DNA of 64,000 nucleotides from Motacilla alba alba (lineage: Eukaryota > Chordata > Aves > Passeriformes > Motacillidae), in assembly GCF_015832195.1 (NCBI RefSeq), contig NC_052018.1, positions 29,354,115 through 29,418,114 on the forward strand. The letters are read 5' to 3'. The first letter of the stretch is position 1. The number at the start of each line of letters is the position of its first letter. Positions 1-13,150 of the stretch are shown here, piece after piece. The translations under genes were made by a program, and so were the position numbers. The notes under the pieces are model-generated. The model saw only the letters and a list, made by a program, of their open reading frames with translations, ran no database searches and had not been told where the DNA came from.

Positions 1-3000
1 TCATTAGTTTGCCTTGCTTTCCACTTCTTCTAAATGGTACAGTCTCTCAGCAGTCCTGAGGTGCTTCACCCTGTGTATTGCCACTTTCCTAAAGCATACC
101 ATCCCATATTCTGTGGAAGATTTACAGGTCTGGCAGTAAGAATATTATTGGGGTGGAGCTCTTCACAACCCCAGCTCTTCAGACATCTATCAGAAAATCA
201 GAAAGAAACAAAGGTTGTTTTTGTTTTTTTTAACTGAAGATGTAGATTTTTTTTTCATTCATAACTTACCCAAGAAAAATCAATAAGCAATATTATGAGC
301 TGAGATCAGTTTAAAAGAAGCTATGGAGAAGTGCCCACAAGAAAATAAAATTCATGTAGAATGTTCTGCTGAGAAAAAGCTGTAACATAATAGGAAAAAA
401 AGTATTAAAAATAACAAGTCATAACTCTTAAAGATATGTAGATAAAATAATGGAGTTTCAGAGTCTAAAAATTATAAGGTATCCACCCTGACTTAATGGC
501 ATTATATAGCTTATGTACTTTGGAAAGTAATTCAGCAAGTGTTTATTAACAATGGCACTTTAAAATTCTTTGAAAAACTGGTACCAGGAATTCCTTATTT
601 ATATCATTAACAGGGCAGTGTTGCAGAAAACTCTTTATCTTTTTAGTTCAATTTTTAGGTCTTAATATATTGTATTTCCAAATATATTACTTTGCCAGTC
701 TAACGTGGGGGAAATAGTGTGCAAGGAAAATGAGGCAATCTTAAAGTAGACAAGTGAGTAGGAGGCTGGTACTCTTATTTTGCAGAGGCTGTGGATGTAC
801 CCCTGGCCCTAATTAAAGAATGCTATCACTGAATTCAGTGCATCCACTATTACACACAGCAGATTGAATCCCTCCCAGCAGTTGTTCTGGAGCAACCCCA
901 TTAGCTTTTGTTCCACTGGGTAGTGGAATGCAGAATTCATCCGAAGAAATACAAATAATTCAGTGTTACATCAGGTTAGTTTTAGTTAACTAACAAAAAA
1001 GGTTTGATGCTTTCAGAGTTTTGTCATCCTGTTTTTGCAATAAATAGTCTTTAGTTGTCTCATCTGAGTGTAGTATAAACAGGCAGGAGCACTTCATATA
1101 AAGTGACATTAACACATTTTTCTCTCTTTTTGTTAATCTGTAAGGTACTTTGCCACAAAGCCACAATGTTGATTATTAACAGCCTCCTCTACACTGCAGA
1201 GTAGCTTCAGCATCTCTGCAAATTGGCTAGATTTGAAGCTGTTAATTATGCAGTATAGTGTGCTTTATAAAGACAGAAATTAATAAGACTTGGCTCAGAT
1301 CTTGTGAGAATAAATTGTAAAAATTGGACCTCTGTTTGGTTTGAATTCTGGCTTCACAGAGAACTTGGACATTCCATACGATAGGCTTGGCAAGTACAAA
1401 TCGTGTACTCCATTATAAAATCGTATGTTCATGTAAAGTTGCATACCTGGCAGAAAGCCAGGAGCTCTGCGGAGGTCCAAGGCTCATTAACAGGGGGTGC
1501 TTTTTATCATTTTGTCAAAGAAACTGAGAAACATCTTAAATCCAAATATTGTGTAAATCACAAGGAATGGGGAGTTTCTTTCTTCTCTGCACTCACCAGC
1601 CACACTTGTATGTGTCTAGAGCTGCCTGGCGGCATTTTGAAGTCACCGTCTGCCTGCTGGAGAGGAAAAGGCACGTTCACCAACATGTACTGCTCATCTC
1701 ACAGCCAGGCAAATGATAAATGTGGTTGAGGGGACAGGCATCTTTTAGCTAGGCTCTCTGTTTAGCTTTTTAGGGCAATGTAGATGTTGCATAAAAAATT
1801 ATGACAAGATACTTCCACCTTAGGTTTCCACCTATGCATCAAGGCATTTACAGGATTCAACTACTTCTAAAGCAAATCTGTACATATTTGCATAATTTTT
1901 CTTAAAGTGTGAAAGCAGATACACAAGCCATAGAATAAAAAGACTGCTCCATAAATTTGTAAATCTTCTAGAAATATATTCGGATAAAGAGATATTATGT
2001 GAAATAAATGAGTGTACCTTTTTGACTGTTGCAAGATTGCAGCAGTGTAGCTGATTCTAGTTGAAATACCCTGAAAGCAGTATTAAATGTTCAGTATGTC
2101 ACAGTGATGAAAAGGAAAATGTCACTTTTGCAGTTCTAAAAGTTTAAGTGAGCTATTTAAAAAGAACAGTACACATGGGATTTCAACTGGGTTGGTTTTT
2201 TTTGACTGACAGTGAAACAAAATTACTTTCTCAACCAGTGTCTTAATCCATGGAACAAAGAGGACTCTATCATTTAAACATACTAGAAGAATAAGTGTTA
2301 AATTCCTATAACTGTTTGGTGTCATTTGAACTTTGCAGTAAATGCACAGATTTATCTGGTGGAGTTTTTTTTGATCAGTAAGAAAGGGAATACTTGAGGG
2401 AAAACCTTAACTGTATGATTCAAGCTAACGTGTAGCATTAAGTTTCTTATCAATGAGATGTATTAAAATGGAAAAAATGAACCAGCAAAGCCATCTTGGG
2501 AGTGGCATTATTAAATTCACAGTTTGCTGCTGATAATTTGTTAGTAGGCTTCAGTTGTTCAACAAAGCTCATACACTCATTTTGCAAAACTGATTATTAG
2601 AGGAAACGCCCTCTGTCATTGCCATGGGAGAAATAGCTCTGAATCAGAGCTGTGTCACAAATGCAGTTTGCTGAATGATCTCAGCTCAATGCCATTTACC
2701 TAACAGAATTATGAAGATGATGCTGATATAATGAATAGGTTCTGCTCAGATAAATGTAGTCCCCTGGAGATAATGGAAATTCAGCGAAGAGCTCTTTGGT
2801 TTATTTGAAGAGCTTGGACTCTAATTAAGTCAGTCCTTGCACTTCTATCAGAATTACATTACTTTATGATTACTTATTTTGATTTGACAAACTTCATTTG
2901 AGGGACAGAGATTCAATTATAGAGGTCTTCAAGCTTGTTGCTTCTGGAAGGTATTTTCTCTTAAATTATGCTTCTTTAGCAGGTGTATTTTATTTTGCTT

Positions 3001-3721
3001 TGATAAAATATGTCTTAACTAGAACATCATGGTTATTAGAGTTAATATGGAACTGAATTCTTTCATGTATTCTATGAGGATTATTGTGCTTTGTAGTCAG
3101 TGTTTCATGAGCAAACACAGGAACCAGCTATAGTCAATTCTGAAGGAACCTTCCCACCATTTTTTTCTTTTGATTAATAATGTTGTTCATATTCATACTT
3201 GTAAGAAAATTTTCAGAACAAAAGTTTTTTCCATTTTTCAAATACAAATAGTGAACCATATACCAGTATAGGTCAAAGACAAATGAGAATACTGAGGACT
3301 TTGTAAATAAACACTTACTTCAAGCATCTGATAACAAAACTGAATCTCAGAATGAAAAAAAAATGCAAGATTAAGATTATGATTTTCAAAAACTAAACTG
3401 TTCCCTGGTGTAAATTTCTGTTTCACCCCCATATTCTTGAAACACAGCAAGAAACAAGAATGTTCTTCTGTGGTGAGTCTTTATGGATGTTCAGTGACAC
3501 TATGAAGTACAGAGAACTGTACCAATCAGAGTGCTAGACATTTTTTAGGGACATTTATTTGGAAAGAATTTCTGTTGGAATGTAAGGAATAGTTTTGCTG
3601 GTGCATCCAGAAATGTACATGTAGAACAGACCAGAATGGTAAAATATTTTTGCTGTTAAAAGCATTGTGGGTTAGTATTTGCTATAAGTATATTTAATAA
3701 AATAAATATTAATTCTTTTAG
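1..3721 (+). other. COL19A1: Intron upstream of the first visible exon
   Basis: This AT-rich stretch ends in the acceptor TTCTTTTAG before exon 1. I found no Gly-X-Y exon and no recognisable mobile element on either strand. Short open frames here have no family signature. A block at about 2440-2850 is less AT-biased, carries a 17-bp palindrome, and could be a conserved non-coding element, but that cannot be judged from one genome. Confidence 0.75.
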
Positions 3722-3775
3722 GGTGAAAAAGGAGATAAAGGAGAACCAGGACCAGAAGGCCTTCCTGGACCAGAG
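3722..3775 (+). CDS. COL19A1: COL19A1 exon 1 of window: GEKGDKGEPGPEGLPGPE
   Basis: The exon has 18 codons of six perfect Gly-X-Y triplets, phase 0. The acceptor is TTTTAG and the donor is GTAAAT. Lysines in Y positions (GEK, GDK) are typical hydroxylation sites in collagens. It lies in the N-terminal triple-helical domain (COL5 in the usual numbering). From memory, the human counterpart is about three residues longer and includes a non-glycine ALA interruption. Here the repeat is uninterrupted. That alignment is the least certain of the set, and the exon could match a neighbouring human exon instead. Confidence 0.9.
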
Positions 3776-5867
3776 GTAAATGGAACAATAATGAAACAGT
3801 CAAGTTACAAACTTCTGGGTGGGTGGTTAAGAAATGCAATTCAAACTTTATGTAAGTAGAGTGACGGATTTAGAAATTGGGTATTTCTGTTGATAAAGTT
3901 TGCTTTATACCCTCCTCCTGTCCTTCTCCCTCTTAACCTTGATGGGGGTTACCCTGGCTTTAGGTTTTAATGCTGGATAATCTTGGCTCTCCAGGTGCAA
4001 AGCATTGTTGTTGAAGGCAGAGAGCATCTCCCAGATGGGAAATGACTGACATTAGGACTAGAATCCAGACGCAGGACTTGGAAAAATCATTCAGTAATAC
4101 TTTTTAAAGCACCTTTTCCGGTGCTTTAAAGGGTCAGCATTTAACACAAAAATACTGTGTCAGTCTAGCTGGGGCTACTGAAAATGCAGTAACACGGGCT
4201 AAAAAATTATGACACTTTTTACATCACCTGGCTTTCTATGCATACTGTAACCATAAAAATATTTTTCCTGTTTTAGGTAATTATAATTTAATGCTGGGTA
4301 AATCAGGCTATTTTTAAGTGGATGTCCTTCATGTGAGAACATGCACTATGTACTAAGCTGAAACTACATTTATGTATTTGTAGAGGTATTCTCTTGTAGC
4401 CTGTCTGTCTGTAAAGGTGAACCATATACTTCTCTCATACATACATATATGCTGACAGCATGGAAAATACACATCTGTGTTTCTTTCCATAGCTCTGGTG
4501 ACATTTCTGTGTTGGTCTTACATGATCTTTACTACATGAGATCTTGTTCCATCAACCTTTTAGGAAGAGTAAGGTATATCAAGTATCTGATTAACTCTAG
4601 GGCATATTTAACATTGTGCCACTATGAAAGTGAAAAATACTGAGCATTTATATTTTTTAATATTTACTGAACCGTTGCACTGTGTCAGTAAATGGTAGAT
4701 TATTATTATGGGAACTGTCATTAAAACATTAAAACTGAAGTAAAACTGCATATGGCAGTATAACATTGTATTGTTTGAAACCACACATAATTCCCTTTTA
4801 GCAACACTTACGTAAGATGCTTTGAACTCAGTTATCACTCTGCATGGAGATATCAGTCCTTAAATTTACAGGACTGTGTATCATTGACTCTTAGTTTCTA
4901 TCAGTGTCTCTCTAACTTGTTCTGCAGTGCAGAAACGTAACAGTTGATATTTCTGCAATAATCAAGTTAATCTCCTTACATTGGTGTAATCTGCAGTGCT
5001 GTATAAAAACAGCCTGAAAACACTTAAAGCTAGTGGCACTGCCTTCTGGCAGGTGTTGTCTCTGCCTGGGGGAGTGAGGGTTTCCATCCTCACAAGAACT
5101 TGAAGATGATGACTGAACATTTTTTCTTGAACAAATGGTAGAAACATATTTGAATGTATTTTAATCGAAATCAGAAAAGTAGGTGTCAAGAAAACTTTTG
5201 CTTGCTGCTACTAACTTGTGTTTTCTCAGCTGTACAGAAAGTTCTTGCTAGAAAGAAGTAGCATGACAGAGGGGAAGCCAGACCTGGTTTGGAGACTAGG
5301 CTGTAGGGATGATATACCTAGAAAGTTTTGATTTCCTCTTCTCTCACTTGTGCTAACTGGCTCAGTTAATCTCATTGAGAACAGGGTTTCGAGGTGGGAG
5401 CTGTGAATATATCTAAATGTTCTGCACATCTCCCAGTTTATCTCTCCAGTAATCTGAGCCAAGTTCTACAATGCCGTGTCCCAGCCTGGGACATTATTCA
5501 AAATCCATCTGACAACATGAATACTTGCTATAAATACTACTACTGTGGTTGTCATTGTTTTTAGTTTCCTAAGGAGTAGTTATAAATAACTTAATATATT
5601 ACTAATATAGTCCTCCTGTAGTACATGTCCATGTCTCTAAGCAGGTATTTGTTTTTCTAGGTTGAACAGCCAGTTTGATTGAATAGTATCTCTTTCATCC
5701 CTTAAGACTCTTTTAGCCACTTGACATTAAAGTCAGATGACACATTGCTGCAACTAAAATCCTGTAATTTTTTTAAGATGTTGTTTCCATTCAATGTTCT
5801 GGTGGATATTTTGTTTTACTGTTGGATGTGTGACCTGTCTGCTTTTGTAACTGAGTCATGGGTTGCC

Positions 5868-5957
5868 TGGTCTTGTTGACAAGGTGGTTTTCAGTGAAAG
5901 GTTGGACTCGATGATCTTGGAAGTCTTTTCCAGCCATAATGATTCTGTGATTCTGTA
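5868..5957 (+). mobile_element. CR1 LINE 3'-end fragment
   Basis: The segment has a CR1 3' terminus in sense orientation: 'ggttggactcgatgatcttgg', then a diverged 'cttttccagcc', then 'gattctgtgattctg', the short terminal repeat unit of CR1. Only about 90 bp are recognisable, so it is a severely 5'-truncated, old copy. It marks the genome as avian or otherwise sauropsid. Confidence 0.8.
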
Positions 5958-8900
5958 ATAATGCTGTCCACTGTAACAAATGAAGCTTCATAGAGACACT
6001 ATCTGAAAAAAAAAAAAAACAAAACAGTCATAGCCTGTGTGGAATAAGGACAAATTTGCAATATAAATATCCATGAAACTATCTCTGGAATATGTTCTCT
6101 GTTATATCCACATGTCTGCCTGTTGATCTGAAGTGAAAAGAAGATCTTTATCACAGAAACTTTTAGATTCTTTTTGAGTCGTGTTGTTTTCTTGATCACT
6201 GGTGCAGGTAGGAATGAATGCCATGGGATATTGCCAATTACTATTTTCTGACATAAATTAAATCCTTCAGCAAAAGTAAGTCAAAACAGCAAGTTTTATC
6301 CTATCTGTCAGCATGTGTCATGCATAGCTGGTAGAGAAATAGTGTCTTTCTTGTAAGTGGGGGAAAAAAAGTTAAACAAATCTGAAATTAAAATCTAATA
6401 TATATATTAAACCAAGTGTTTAACTGGTTATTTTTATTTCTCTTGCTGGGGAGGTAATACCATAAGTGACTTTTTTAAAACTTTCCTACATAAAATTTAA
6501 TTCTTTACATATCTGATGTCAATGGATGAATCTCTTAAGTTCAGTAAGCAATAAAAGAATCCCAGTTTTTCAATGGAAAGATGGGAAACATAATAGATTT
6601 TTATTTTGATGCTTGTGGGAAAATGTAATCAGAAGTATGATCATTTTTAAAGGGATTCTGCATCTTGTTGTAATAGCAATAGTTGTTTACCTTCACACCC
6701 TCAGGGCCTGTCTGTCTAATCTTGAGCTCTCTTAGTATTAGCATTGCAAGGAATACCTGAATAGGAAGGGAATAATCCTATTGCTTGAAAAAGTGAAGTT
6801 GGTGGTGATTTTTGTTTATATCTAGAGTCTGAGAATTCTATTGGGAACAAAATATTAGGAGATAGTAGATTTAATTTAGGGTCCAGTGAATTCTAGTAAT
6901 ATACCAGTTTGAAATTTTGGAATTCCATTAATGAGAAAAGAGCAGTGTCAGTATTTAAATGTACCTGAGACATAAACTGAAAAAAAGTATATTGTTTGGA
7001 GCTATGAAAACACTTTGCTAAATTAGAGGAGTTATCCCAGCATACCCAGGTTGGCATTGTACAGCTGACTTTGAAGCTGTTGTTAACGTAGATTTTAAGG
7101 CTGCTCTGTGAAGGAAATGTAGTACTGCTCTTAATGGTTAGAGTATTCCCAAGCTCTGTTAATCAGTAGAGATAACTGATCTGATCTGCAATAATGGGGT
7201 TGCACATTGTTGGTTGAATTGTTGGGTTGTGTACTGTATTTCCAGTACATTATATAATATGTATTGTTCTAGGAGATTTCCACCTGATGTGACATTGAAC
7301 CAGATTACTCTAAGGAAGGCCACGGGATTGCAAATAATAAATTATGTTTTCCCCAAAAGGTATCTTTTAGATTTGAAAACTTTTTCTCCTGAATGTATGA
7401 TTGCAATCTGACTGCATTTTCCATTGACACATGTGTGCAGCATAGTTTAAGCTGTACAAATAGGTGCAATTCCAGTAGGCAACATTTGGCTCTTGTAAGG
7501 AGCTGCTGGAGTCTTCTGGTTGGGGTCCAGCTGATCTTTGCAATTTTTCATTGAGAAGAGTACCTGGTGTCAGCTGGTGCTACATTTTACCCGTTTCATC
7601 TGTTTTTCATTCATTCCACCAGAAGAAGTACCATTGTCATCCCCTCCAAACAAAAACACTGTCTGTAATTTAATCTTGCTCTGTCATCAACCCCAATTCA
7701 CACCCTTACTGACATTTGTGATATACACATTCCAGTAATTTCTCTGTTGGTTGGAAATTGCATTACAGTTATGAGTCTTATTTTATGTATGTATGTAGAA
7801 CATTTCTCATTTTTGCTATTTCCAGTATTGTTATCTTGTTAGCTTTGAATTGGCCTTGTATATACATAATGCTTACTTTACATTTTGGTTTCCACGGAGG
7901 AGCCATAATGTAAATTTATCATGACCTGTAAAAAGACCAAGCTGTAGTCCTTTTGGAGGATAAAATGTTTCAGCTGAAGACTGTTCATGAACTCATAAAT
8001 GTGTATTATGTTGGTCCCAAAAAGCTAGAATTAGACTGGGATAGAATTCAATACCCAATTAATTTACTCTCTGTTATAAGGAATTTTTATTCTTTTCCTG
8101 AATTTCTGGCAAATATGGCAACAGACTCCTTAGATCAATAGAAATTTGTTTGTTTTTAAAGCTGACCTTGTTCTCCTAAAACATTGCAGAAAATGAGCTT
8201 TTCTAACTTAAGGCTTGATTTAAAATCATCCAAATTGTATCTGTTTAGATAACCACATTCATTTTACTGAAGCATCCTGTTCTGGTCTCTGCCAGAGACA
8301 GGATACCCTACTGTACTCTGCTAAAAGGGGCTACAGATTTGACTTGGCACAGGAATTCCTTCTTCTTATGGCATTTCAGAGCCAGTGAGCCAGTAGCTAA
8401 ACCTCTCAGCAGCTTCAAAAGGGTGACTGTAGGGAAGAATAGGCATGGTGCATTCCCAGATGTGTTTTTTGTAAGCATTCGCTATGTCTGGAACTTACTA
8501 CGTCTGTAATATTTTTAAGTGGATATATAATGTGGAGGCAAACCAGAAATACTTTTAATGTGTCTATAGCATTGGGTCCTTTAAAATCTTCCTTCAAACA
8601 CTGTAAGGTTTCCTGTAAAACATGTAGTTTCCCCTTGTCCTTTTTACTTGAGGTCAATTGCTATGGTCATCATCTCTGCCATAGCTGTCAGACTGCACAC
8701 CTCACTGAGGTGCTCTTGCAGAAACACTACTAAAAGCTTTTAAACACAGCAATTAGGAAAAAATAAGGTTCATAGTTTGAAAGTGCATGGCTCAGGCTCA
8801 GCATCTTTCATCTGCAGTTGCATTTTCTATTCAGTAGAGACACATAGATATATGTCACCATCTGTGAGTTGCAGATTTTTTTCAGCCTTATCTTTTATCT

Positions 8901-10039
8901 TCTGTAAACATACAGCTTAAGAGCTAATTCCTAAACTCATAACTATTGTTCCATGGCTGATTTACTAGTATTGATTTTGAACCAAATCCATACAGTTTGC
9001 ATACCTGAAAAATCCCTAAAATGGCTTTAAGAATATGGATTGGTTGTGTTTTATGCATTCTTTCAGAAGGAGGTTGAAAGTAAAATGTAGCAAATGGAGA
9101 CAATATTAAAGCTATGTCATAAATATGCAGATTGTAAAAAGAAAGCAATTTTTTGGCTTGGTTTTTGAATCCATCTGCCTATTACATTTTTTAAGTTCAA
9201 ACAGCAAAACTACTTCTGATTTAACTATTACATATTTGGCAAGCTTAATAAAGAACAAATCAAAGCTAAATCAGGGGTATTTACAACAACCACAAATTTA
9301 ATCCAAAGTGGGTACTTAAATGCTCATATAGTTCTAAATGATGTTCCTTCCAGATGGTGAATTAATGTAATTTTAGCAGGAAGTGAAGTTGCACAAATAC
9401 GCAGTATTTAGAACACTCATTGCTTTCATGTTTCTGTACCCACCAAGGCACAGATGTTAGTTACCCTTTTCATGCCAGTTGTCTCTATCTTCCTAATAAT
9501 TGCAAACTGAGGAAGAGAGTTTGCAAGGACAAAAAGGGAGATGGGAAGAACTTTAGTTTGTAAACCCTAATTCAGATGTAAATGAATTTTTTCTACCCTT
9601 GACCTATTTAACCTCCAGAATAATAAAGATGTGGTCTACTTTTGGAGCATCTTATTATGATTGGGTCCTGTATTGCCTCCATTGTTGCAGCTTCATTTCT
9701 AAGTAAAATCTTTGAACATGTAGAGGTGTCTCTGACTTTCAATATACACAGTCTCTCACACCACTAAAGCAGTGGTCAGGGGGAAGGCATAAGATGACTC
9801 TCTTGGCTTAAATAAAATTTAATTCCTGGTAGATTTGTCCAGCATGATAACTAAGTTCATTCATTGCTGTAGAATGGCTTGAATTTGCTGGGCATATTTT
9901 GAAAACCCTCATTTTTCCATTTGTTTTGCAGTTAGGAGATAAAAACAAAGATTGTGTGCTGGGTACTAAAGATATTTCTGGGGATTTTTGGGTGCTTCTG
10001 GTGAGAACTTCTTAATGGAAGAGTTGTCTAAGAGATATT

Positions 10040-10285
10040 GTAGAGGGTAGCTTCAGACTAGGTGTAAGTAGGAAACACTTTACAATGAAATGGTGAACAC
10101 TGGAAAAGGTTTTTCAAAGAGACTGTAGATGTCCCATCCCTGGAAACATTAATGAATGGGTTGGATAGGGCTCTGAGCAACCTGATCCAGTTGGCAATGT
10201 CCCTGTTTGCTGCAGGGGAGGTTGAACCAGATGATCTTCAGAAGTCCCTTCCAACCCAAACCACTCTGATCCAGGGGGTTGTGAA
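10040..10285 (+). mobile_element. CR1 LINE 3'-end fragment
   Basis: Sense CR1 3' region: an 'aacactgg..aaggtttttcaaagagactgtagatgtcccatccctgg' segment, later 'ggttgaaccagatgatcttc', and the core 'gtcccttccaacccaaacc' (bases 10246-10264). The 5' border is blurred by divergence. It inserts about 600 bp upstream of exon 2. Two overlapping short frames on opposite strands fall here and are remnants, not genes. Confidence 0.88.
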
Positions 10286-10890
10286 ATGGCTGTGCATGCA
10301 AAGTGCAAGGCTAGGCAGTACTAATTGCTTGTCCTGTTGAAGGCAGAACTAAAGAGGGAGGTATGAAAAAAATCAATTGTTTCTCTACTTGCCTTTGTGA
10401 ACACTGATGAAAATGAGAATGTTGGAAGATGTGCAGCAGCTCTGAGCTGTACCTTGCTGGAGCTCATCAGTTCAGCACTGCTACTTGAAACATAAAATCT
10501 GCAGTTCTCTGTCCACCTCTGCCTCTTTCCCAATTTTAGCAGAGTTCAAGTGAATGTACTAGCGCTGTCTCTGATATTCTATTTTTTTTTTTTTTTGGCC
10601 ATGCAAGACTGCAAAAGAACTTTGCATTTCTTCTCACTGCTTACCATAATGGGGCACAATAAAGTAGATTGGCTTTGTATGTTTAATTATGTGTTGAAGA
10701 CACATGTGGTCTTTGATAGATGTGTGTCCATTCACAAAATAATGAAAATAAAGAATTTTGAGATACCACTAATAAGGTGATAGAATTTTAAGGTCTATTT
10801 CTTTAGTGTATACTGCTTCGCAGAGCTATAGGATTTTGTCCCATAATTTTTCACAGATAACAACAAATATGCATTTCTCTTTTTGCCCAG

Positions 10891-10944
10891 GGACTGAAAG
10901 GTGACCCTGGTAGTCCTGGTATGGCTGGTCCAAAAGGAGAAAAG
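10891..10944 (+). CDS. COL19A1: COL19A1 exon 2: GLKGDPGSPGMAGPKGEK
   Basis: The exon has 18 codons of six perfect Gly-X-Y triplets. The acceptor TTTTTGCCCAG has a good pyrimidine tract and the donor is GTACCT. The pattern GLKGD..G...GPKGEK matches my recollection of the human chain at this position. It belongs to the N-terminal helical domain. GLK, GPK and GEK are Y-position lysines. Confidence 0.96.
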
Positions 10945-11633
10945 GTACCTTTTTAAATCTATTAAGTTGTATGTGCATGTGAGTCTGCATGATATTCTTC
11001 AGTTTTGAACACGTTGCCATAACTACGTGTGGCAAACACCCACTGCTGCCATTTGTGCAACTTAAGGGTTAAAGAATATGAATACAGGCTAACTGTCAAT
11101 GCAAAAGACAAGTACCCTTTATCACAACGAATTTTAAAAGGAGTTCTGAGCAGGAGCCTAAATTTGGTGTTCTGAATTTCTCTCTGGGTGCACTAATTTG
11201 CTCCCATGAAGTAAACCTGAAGGTCTCAGATGTGATTTGTACCTCAGTGACCTAATTCTGTGAATATTCACACAGTCAGATTTCTTTACATATGTGAGCT
11301 GTCACACTGGCTTCAGCAACCACCTTGTGCATGTAAGCTGCAGCTTGTAACTTGACATATGGAAATGTGTTTTGAAGGATTGCTTTTTTCAAGCTGTGAT
11401 TCATTTATGCAGAGGCCTGGCGCTTTTTTTTCCCTTTACCCTGTGGTGAACTGTGTATATCTCTGCCATTACTGGAGAAGAATATTGCTTTACTCACATA
11501 TTTTCATAATCAACATGTTTGATGATTGTACTGAAATCACTTCTGCAGTGCTGCATATTCTCTAAAAGGTCTAGAGATTAAATATGTATAACTAAAGAGA
11601 CTGTTGATTTACTTCCTCTCCTGTTTTAACTAG
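10945..11633 (+). other. COL19A1: Intron 2 (689 bp)
   Basis: AT-rich intron, GTACCT to TTTTAACTAG. No repeat or second exon is recognised in it. Confidence 0.85.
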
Positions 11634-11669
11634 GGAGATGCAGGACCTCCAGGACCAGCTGCCTTGACT
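11634..11669 (+). CDS. COL19A1: COL19A1 exon 3: GDAGPPGPAALT
   Basis: A 36-bp exon of 12 codons. The acceptor is AACTAG and the donor is GTGAGT. Two perfect triplets are followed by GPA and ALT, so the glycine expected at codon 10 is absent and the exon ends inside a repeat imperfection. In my recollection the human chain has the same kind of interruption (GPPALP) here, which supports the gene identification and suggests the kink is conserved. Confidence 0.94.
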
Positions 11670-13150
11670 GTGAGTACATGTAAAGAAAAACAGCCAAAAG
11701 AAAATCCCTAAGAAATGCTGCATGTTTTTCACTAATTTGCAATGTAAATATTCCCACTAATAAGTCTAAAAGTCAAGTCCCTTTCTTCATAGTGCCTCTG
11801 CATTTTTGTATGATTTGTGTAGGAAATTCTGTAAATATTAAAAAAAAAAGGCAGGTTTAAAATATCTTGTTTCCTCCCAAATGCTAACAAGGATATTATC
11901 TTGTTTATTCCATGCATAATTAGTATAGACTTGTTCCAGTGAAAGAAGTCCCTTTTATTTTAAGGAAAAGCATTTTTCAGTAAAAGGTTGCAAAAATGAT
12001 CAATGCTTTTAGGATATTGGATTCTGGCTAGATACTGCTATATGGATGGTGGAAAATGTTCTTAATTTCCTTGCAATCCAGGCCCCAACCATGTACAAAG
12101 CCTGAAGAAAAGTGTCCCCAAAACTCTCCAGGGCATGTCTTGTTTGCTTCATAAAAGTAATAAATCCTGTCTGAATTCTATGAATTCTAGTGGTTTTGCT
12201 CATGAGCTGAGTTGAAAAGCCCTTTCATTCAGAACAGTCTATTTGGGCAAAAACAATTCAAAATGGTGTGAAAGAGTGTGGCAAAAATGAAAAAGAAAAA
12301 AAAAAAGAAAAGCTTCCAAATTTCCAGACTGTTGTTTCACAATATGAATAGATCTTCTCCCAGACTCAGTGTCATGAGCCACATCTATACGGTTCATATT
12401 ACCCACGTAATCCTAAATAAACTTCAAAAGAGCTGTCATTCACTGTGTAAATGTTTATACATGGTGTTTTCCCTCCCTTAATTTCCAACACTGTAACAGC
12501 AGGAGCTCCATTAGAGCTTACAAACATTGAAGGATATAACAGAGACCCATATGATAAAAATAAATTCTACTCTTTAGGTGTCAAAATCAAGTTCCTGTGT
12601 TTTAGACTACTTGTTTTTGGATTATGAATTATAATATCATGTTTCCCCTATTTCCTGGGAAGAAGTTAGTGTTTTGTCCCAAGATCAGTGACTCTTTGCT
12701 GCAGTTCATATCTTACTGGAGGTCCATTTATCTTACAGGTCCATTTATGTCCTTTAGTTCTTGAATATACAAGCTGTGTGTTGAAAGAGTTAATATATTA
12801 TTAAAATATTATTAGTAATCTGCAATTTTACTGTAGTAGATGCATTGGAATATCTCTTGCTTTACATAGATTCTTACAGGCCTTGAAGGGGTTGTAGGAA
12901 TAGGAATCACCCATGTCTGAAGATAGGACAGGAAAAAAAACTGAGGATATCTATTTTGTGTGTGTTCTAACACCATAGAACAGTGTTTTTGAGATTTTTT
13001 ATGTAAGTGATTGAAAAATTAGTACATCTGTTCTGATAGAAGTGCCTGGATATGTTAAATCTCCTTTTTTTTAATGTATTCATTATCTTAAGTGGCAGTT
13101 ATGGTCACTTAGCTTCCCTAAGAATCATACTCCGAGGTCAGTAGTATGAT

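Larger units (their letters stand above)
3776..10890 (+). other. COL19A1: Intron 1 (7,115 bp)
   Basis: This long AT-rich intron runs from GTAAAT to TTGCCCAG. It contains two CR1 3'-end fragments (near 5.87 and 10.04 kb), a poly-A run at about 6007-6020 and a poly-T run at about 10580-10596. I see no additional Gly-X-Y exon in it. Confidence 0.8.
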
